DNA of 64,000 nt from Corinectria fuckeliana (lineage: Eukaryota; Ascomycota; Sordariomycetes; Hypocreales; Nectriaceae), in assembly GCA_019137255.1 (NCBI GenBank), contig WPDH01000062.1, forward strand, positions 124,001-188,000. Reading direction: 5' to 3'. A program made the translations under genes and the position numbers. Shown here piece after piece: positions 58,201 through 64,000 of the stretch; position 1 is the first letter of the stretch; each line of letters begins with the position of its first letter. A model generated the notes under the pieces. The model did not search any database and was not told the origin of the DNA. It saw only the letters and a program-made list of their open reading frames with translations.

Positions 58201-60240
58201 CTAAATTTATATATTCTTATAATTATAAAAGCTCTTACTAAGAATAACTTATCTAAGAATTAAGACTCTTAGAGAAGGCGTAATAAACAGAGTGATAAAT
58301 ATATAGATATTAGTAGTAATTCTTCTTCTAAAGATAAGTATTCTAAAGATAAGTCTCTAACTTTATTATAGCTAGTGCTTACTAAAGCTACTATAAAATA
58401 TAAGAATACTAAAAGAAAAAAGCGTAAAAAACCTTATAAGCTTACTAATAAGTAAGACTCTAATAATAATAATAATAACCCTAATAATAACTATTATAAT
58501 AACTAATATAAGCTATAGTGTAAAACTAGATATAATAGTAAATACTAAAAGAGTAATAATAGTAAATATAAAAATAAGAATAATAGCTAGTAGGATAGTA
58601 AGATTAATAATAAAACTGATAATTATAACAAATTTAGGTTTTATTATAATAAGTATAAAGTTCTTTATAATTATACTAGTAAGTATATTAATAAAAATAA
58701 CTAGATAAGACTAATTAGTGTTATTTTAAGGCTAGTATTCTAATATATTTATAACTTAAGTGAATTTTCTAAGAGAAGAAGCTAGTAATAATTTATAATA
58801 TGCCTCTTTATATAATAGATCTTTTAGGGGTGTATAAGATATACTTATATTTTATAATAGCTTTTTATATTTACTATATTTTATTATAGTAGATTATAAT
58901 ATAAGATAATATATATATTTGTCTGTAAAATTAAGATAATAAATATTATCTAGGTGTTTATTATAAGAATTAGTAGATATAGTCTTTTTATGCTTTTTAG
59001 CTAATAAATTATTTTATAAAACTTTTTTATATTTTAATATATAATTTATACCTCTAGTAATATATCTAATAATCTTAACTTTATTCTTATATTATATACT
59101 ACTATAAAAACCTAGGTTTTTATAATTTTTAGCTTATATATATAATATTACTTTATATTTTATAATAATTACTAACTTAACTAGTAAATATATATTTTAC
59201 TATTATATTACTAAAAACACTTACTATTAATTCTCTAAAAGAGCTAAAACTTACTACTAGCTCTATCTTATTTTAAAGTTTTAGTTTATTAACCTTAACT
59301 AACTTAAAATAGTTTATAAGCTTTTAATATTATATTATAAATAAGATTTAGTAAAAATTAGATAAAGCCTTAAAATTATAAGCCTTAAAAGATAATAAAG
59401 CTAGTAAAATACTAAATACTAAGAATTAAAATAGTAATATAATCTACTTAGTTTATTAATCTTTTTTATATACTCTAAGAGAATAAGTAATTAAGTATAA
59501 GTAAGAATAAAAATAAAAATAATAAAAATATACTAGTATCTAAGGTTTAGAGGATAGTTATTTATAATAGTAAAAGTTAAGAGCTAAAAAAGTAGTTAAG
59601 TTTAGAATATTTTATAAGCCTTTTATATTTTAATTACTAGTTTCTTTATTTTTATATTACTAAATAGAGAATAATTATAAAAGTTAAGCATCTCTTATTT
59701 TATACTCTAATAAATTTACACTTATCTATAAGTAGTATAAAAAATAAATAATAGCTCTTAGTTATATAATACTATTTTTTTACTTAACTTATTATTTTTT
59801 ATTATCTTATTTTTATAAAGTATAACTTAAAAACTTAATTAAGTATTACTATAGTATTTTTAAACTCTATTATTAATAAAGATTAAACTTAGTAGTAAAA
59901 ATAATCCTGTCTAAGCTTATCTTATTTCTTTTCTAATTAATCCTAGTAAATAATTCTAATATTTATTAGTACTTAGAAGAGTACTATTAGAGTTATATAA
60001 TTATAGTATTACTACTTAAAGGTATATTTATCTTATTTTACTATTTTTAATTACTACTAATATTATCTAATAGATAGCTTCTTAAGGATTAAGTAAACTA
60101 TAAAAGAAAGTAGCACTAAGGCTAGTTATATATAGTAATTATTTTATAGCTAATAATAATATTTACTAATTATTCTTAAAAGCTTATAAAAATATTATTA
60201 AAGATAATAAAAATAGTAAAAAGGCTAGTAAAAAACATAA
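49280..60240. repeat. AT-rich RIP-type repeat block, contents not identified
   Basis: About 11 kb is almost entirely A and T with very many TA steps and very few CA or TG steps, the classic RIP signature. No open frame of 60 codons occurs on any strand. Conceptual translation in the plus direction shows long runs broken mainly at TAA/TAG (expected Gln or Trp), especially 55400-56150, 57000-58000 and 58700-60240, so at least one decayed transposon is likely. I could not recognise a catalytic domain. No paired terminal repeats were found by eye. Confidence 0.7.
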
Positions 60241-61842
60241 AAGAACACTTAGGCTAATAATATAATAGTTAGCGCTAACTCTGTTAACACTTAATATAAG
60301 CCTTTAAGGCTTAACCTTAGGGCTTGCCTAAATAGTAGGCTAGTAGCCCTTTTAAGAATACTAGATAAGCACTTACTAAATACTTATTAAGTAGAAGCTT
60401 TATAATATACTAATACCTACCTTTATAATCTTTATATTTACACCCTAGTAAGACTAACTCTTATAATCTTTCCACTTTTATACCCTACCTAGGTTACTAA
60501 TATATAATATAGAATAAGAGGTTATATAAGATCTCTTATAGAGCATAGTAAGTGTGTAACAAGTGCAGGATAACTATTAATAATAATAAACAAACTTATA
60601 CTTACTAATTAGGTAAAAAAAGAGATTAATCTAATTAATACCCTTCTTATAGAGGAGAGACCCTCTTAGGAAATACCTCTTATACTAGATCTTATACTAG
60701 GCTAAGAGGTATTACTAGAAAGAATACCCTCTCCTTTATATAAAGCTAGGTTATAATAAGCACTAAGAGAGGACTTAAAGACTACTCACAGGGATTATAA
60801 CCTTAATAAGAGAGAAACCCTAATATTAGATATATATAATAATAATAAAAACTAATTATCTATATAATCTTAATTATATATAAGATAATAATCCTAATTA
60901 AGAACCTTCTTAAAATACTATTACTAAGTGATTAGCCTTAAGAAAGATATTTTAACCCTTTAGGAATTAGTCTTAATAATAGTATCTTAATAAGAAGAGG
61001 ACTATAAAATATAAGAGGAAGATTATTAATTCTAAGAATAGCTACTTAAAAAGCTAGCTATAAAATCTAGTGGTAATAAGCTAAAAAAGTATAAAAGACT
61101 ATCTTAATACTCTTATAAGTCTCTTAAAAAAGATATAATAAGCATATAAATTAATAATTAGATTTATATTATATAGTTAGTGAATAATATATAAGAGTTT
61201 ATAACTTATCACTAGAAAATACTCTAGTTAACTACCTACCTCTCTAAAATCCTATAGACAAAATAAAAAGACTACTTAAGTACTATATAAAACCTCTTAT
61301 AGTTAGACTTTATAAACTTTATAAGAAGACTATATATAAATNNTATAAATCTAAAATAGTAAGTAATTAAACTATAGAAAAACCTTACCTACCTCTAATA
61401 AGGCATAAAATAGTTACTAATAGACTACTTTAATATATAAAGATTAATTTATAACTCTCTTAGTATTAAGAAGCCTAAGAAAGATAAGGTCTTAACATAC
61501 TAATACTATTATAAACTATAAACTAGGGTTAAAAAGGAGCTCTAAAGACTATAAATAGATATCTTAAAGATAAGAGAGCTAGCTTAGAAAGCTTAATAGT
61601 AATAGTAACACCTTAAAGGTAATAACTACTTAAGAAGTGATAGCTAAAAGAGGAGTAGCTCTACTAACACTTAGGAGAGTTTATAAAAGACCTAAATAAT
61701 AGACTATTAGACCCGCCCTTTAAGCAAGTTAAGAACTTAAAATACTAATAAGTTAACTAATAGAGGACTCTAGCTAGCTGGTAATAATAGATAATAAGTA
61801 GTAGATAACCACTTATTAAGTTAGTTTCTTAGAGGGATTACC

Positions 61843-61884
61843 TGCTATAATTATAATAAAAAAGAATACTATACTTTAAATTAT
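61843..61884 (+). pseudogene. decayed CCHC zinc knuckle of gag
   Basis: The 14-codon segment reads Cys, then Tyr, Tyr and Tyr at the positions where CX2CX4HX4C requires Cys, His and Cys. Each change is a single G-to-A or C-to-T step, as RIP produces. The surrounding lysines are kept. Confidence 0.7.
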
Positions 61885-62799
61885 AAGACACCCTAAAGGA
61901 CTATAAGACAGTTAAATAAAAGAAAGGCCACCTAAGATATAACTACTATATAAGCTATTATAGCCTATCTTAAGGATATTAACTTGTTAGAAAACAAGTA
62001 GGTATAAGAATAATTACTACACCTCTTATACTAAAACCTAAGCTAGTGCTAATTAGAGTAATTATATAAGATAAGACGCTTATTATATAAGTGTTTACTA
62101 AAAAAGAAGTTAAGATAAATATAAACACTTATATATAAGTTAACCTTATTAGCTAATAACTAGTATAAAAGTTAAGTCTTAAGTTTAATCTAGATTAGAA
62201 GGCACTAAACCTAGCTAGCTTTAATAAGATAATCACTTTTCTCCTACTAGCCTACTAGCTAACCTTCTTCCTACTAAATCACTAAGAGTTCCCTAGGAAA
62301 GTAAGAAAGCTATTTATAAAAGTATAATACCTAAAAGGGGCTAGTAACTTACTTTTATCTACCTAAGTAATAAGAGAAGAAGGTATTATAATTAATACCT
62401 AAATGTATATATAAACTTATAAACCTATTTTAGTCTAAGACTTTATATCTTTTGTAAAGAGCTTAGTAGAAGATAATAAAAAAGTATTTATTATATATAT
62501 TAATAGTATACTATTATTAGATAAGTAGCTAATACTTGTTCTAGGAGAGGATTTAGAAGAATAAGAAGATAATATCTTACTAGCTAAACTAGAGTTAGAA
62601 AGAGAAACCTTTAGTAAGAAAGTATTAAAAACTCTACTACTACTAGAAGGGGTAGAATACTTAATTAACTTATAACTAGAGAGGAAACCTCTACTAAGAT
62701 AAACATATCTTACTAATAAGAAGTAAGCTTAAGTTATTTATAAATATATTACTAAGAATATAGTAAACAGTTAGATTAGACATTCTATAAGTAAAGCTA

Positions 62800-63960
62800 G
62801 TATACCTATTCTTTTTATACTAAAGAAGAACAGAGAAATCTAGATCTATATAGACTATAAAAGTCTTAATACTATTATAGTAAAAAACTATTATTTATTA
62901 CTATTAATTAGCAATCTATTAGATTAATTATCTAGGGTAAAATAGATCTTAAAGATTAATATTTATAATATATATTACTATATCTAGATTAAGCTAGATA
63001 ACTAGTAGAAAACTGTGTTTTATATAAGATATAGTCACTTTAAATACACTATTATACTATTTAGATTAACTAATACTCTAGCTATATTCTAAGTATATAT
63101 TTACTAAGTGCTTACTAAGTTGCTAAACACTTACTATATTATATACCTAGATAATATTATTATATACTTAAAAACTAAAGAATAGTATATTAAGAATATT
63201 AAAAAGGTACTTTACAGACTGTAAAGCTTCTAACTATATACTAAGCTATTAAAATACATATTTTACTAATAGAAAGTTAAGTTCCTAAGGTATATTATTA
63301 CTTAGGAGGAGTTAAAAATAGACTCCTTTAAAGTTTATATAATCACTAAGTAGCTAACACTAAAGAATATTAAAGATATTTAAGTTTTTTAAGAATTTTA
63401 TAACTTTTACTAAAAGTTTATTATAAAGTACTTTAGAATTACTACCCTCTTAACAGCCTAGCTAAAATAAGATAAAAGAGCTAAAAGGTTTTAATAGGGA
63501 GAAAAAAAGAAAATAGTATTTTAAACTCTTAAGTATATATTTTACTTAGTAACTATTTTATAATATTAGGACCTTACTAAGTGTATATAAGTAGAAATAA
63601 ATATATCCCTATAAGTAATCTTAAGGATCTTAATATAACTGTTTAATAATTAATAGAGACTTATTACCTATATATTATATAAGCTTATAAATACAGAGTA
63701 ATAGTAAGGTATAAGGTAATAAGAGCTATTAGCTGTTATTAAAAGCCTTAAGTATTAGAGCTACTACCTACTAGAACTTTTAGATAGGTTCTTTTTACTA
63801 ATAGACTATATAATACTTAAGAGAGTAATTATTATACTAGTGTGAGACCTCTAAGAAAGGCTTACTTATTAGGTATACAAGTTAGCACCTTTTAACTTTA
63901 ATATTAAATACCGCTCTAAGATTTAAAACCTTATAGATAGACTATTAAGATATTCTAACT
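62800..63960 (+). pseudogene. reverse transcriptase and RNase H of the second Ty3/gypsy element, decayed
   Basis: The plus-strand reading follows gypsy pol closely: ILFILKKN near 62808, SLNTIIVKNYYLLPLI near 62850, YSHFKYTIILFRLTN near 63030, and the catalytic box YLDN at 63144-63155, where the second Asp is Asn. Then come FLRYIIT and an RNase H part with ELLAVIKSLKY near 63725 and LAPFNFNIKYRSKIQN near 63885. Stops from RIP occur throughout. The integrase lies beyond the window. Confidence 0.82.
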
Positions 63961-64000
63961 ATATAGAGGGTAAGATTAGCTATAATAATATACTACTTAC

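Larger units (their letters stand above)
60283..64000 (+). mobile_element. second Ty3/gypsy retrotransposon, 5' part, cut by the window edge
   Basis: Gag with a decayed CCHC knuckle, then reverse transcriptase, then an RNase H region appear in gypsy order on the plus strand. The proposed left edge is a TGTTAACACT at 60281-60290, where the composition also becomes less extreme, as an LTR might. The LTR boundary is not proven because the 3' copy lies outside the window. Two N at 61342-61343 lie within the gag-like part. All domains are full of stops from RIP. Confidence 0.65.

Noticed and set aside
1..64000. Bacterial-type features (operons, CRISPR arrays, insertion sequences)
   Set aside because: Spliced genes and RIP-mutated retroelements show eukaryotic fungal DNA; no regularly spaced repeat arrays were seen.

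Overview
The window is nuclear DNA from a filamentous ascomycete (Pezizomycotina, most likely Sordariomycetes). The reasons are genes with short GT-AG introns (about 42-141 bases) that often carry a CTAAC branch site, a Neurospora-type 26-residue metallothionein, and two large AT-rich blocks whose relics of transposable-element genes show the C-to-T/G-to-A damage of repeat-induced point mutation (RIP). The species cannot be named from the sequence alone.

Layout. 0-12 kb is gene-dense: a metallothionein, a four-helix membrane protein, a RING-CH membrane E3 ligase, the GET-pathway co-chaperone SGT2, and a vacuolar half-size ABC transporter of the HMT1 class with an unusually long C-terminal tail (a PAM2-like motif plus an Arg-Gly-rich end). 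12-24 kb is gene-poor at ordinary base composition. It holds a bZIP factor, an ABM-fold protein and a long poly-G tract with undetermined bases. 24-30 kb holds myo-inositol oxygenase, the RNA helicase DBP9 and a broken aldo-keto reductase.

31.18-42.71 kb is a nested transposon. A piggyBac-family element with about 34-base terminal inverted repeats has been split by a 9.4 kb Ty3/gypsy chromodomain retrotransposon. The retroelement has 384-base LTRs and a 5-base target duplication ATAAC, and removing it plus one duplication copy rejoins the piggyBac transposase frame exactly. Both elements are dead from RIP. 42.7-49.2 kb returns to genes: a 2EXR/F-box-like protein with a broken or spliced frame, and the retromer subunit VPS35 with a long acidic insertion. 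From about 49.28 kb to the window end the DNA is extremely AT-rich and no gene was found in it. Only its last 3.7 kb is assignable: the 5' part of a second Ty3/gypsy element running off the edge.

How the genes relate. Most are unlinked housekeeping functions: protein targeting (SGT2), endosomal recycling (VPS35), ribosome assembly (DBP9), inositol catabolism (MIOX). The only functional pairing is metal detoxification: the metallothionein and the HMT1-type transporter lie about 6.4 kb apart (transporter 3' end to metallothionein), but intervening genes make coordinated control doubtful. The strongest unusual observation is the PAM2-like/RG-rich tail of the ABC transporter, a possible link between a vacuolar membrane protein and poly(A)-binding protein. 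All statements rest on reading the sequence; no search was run.
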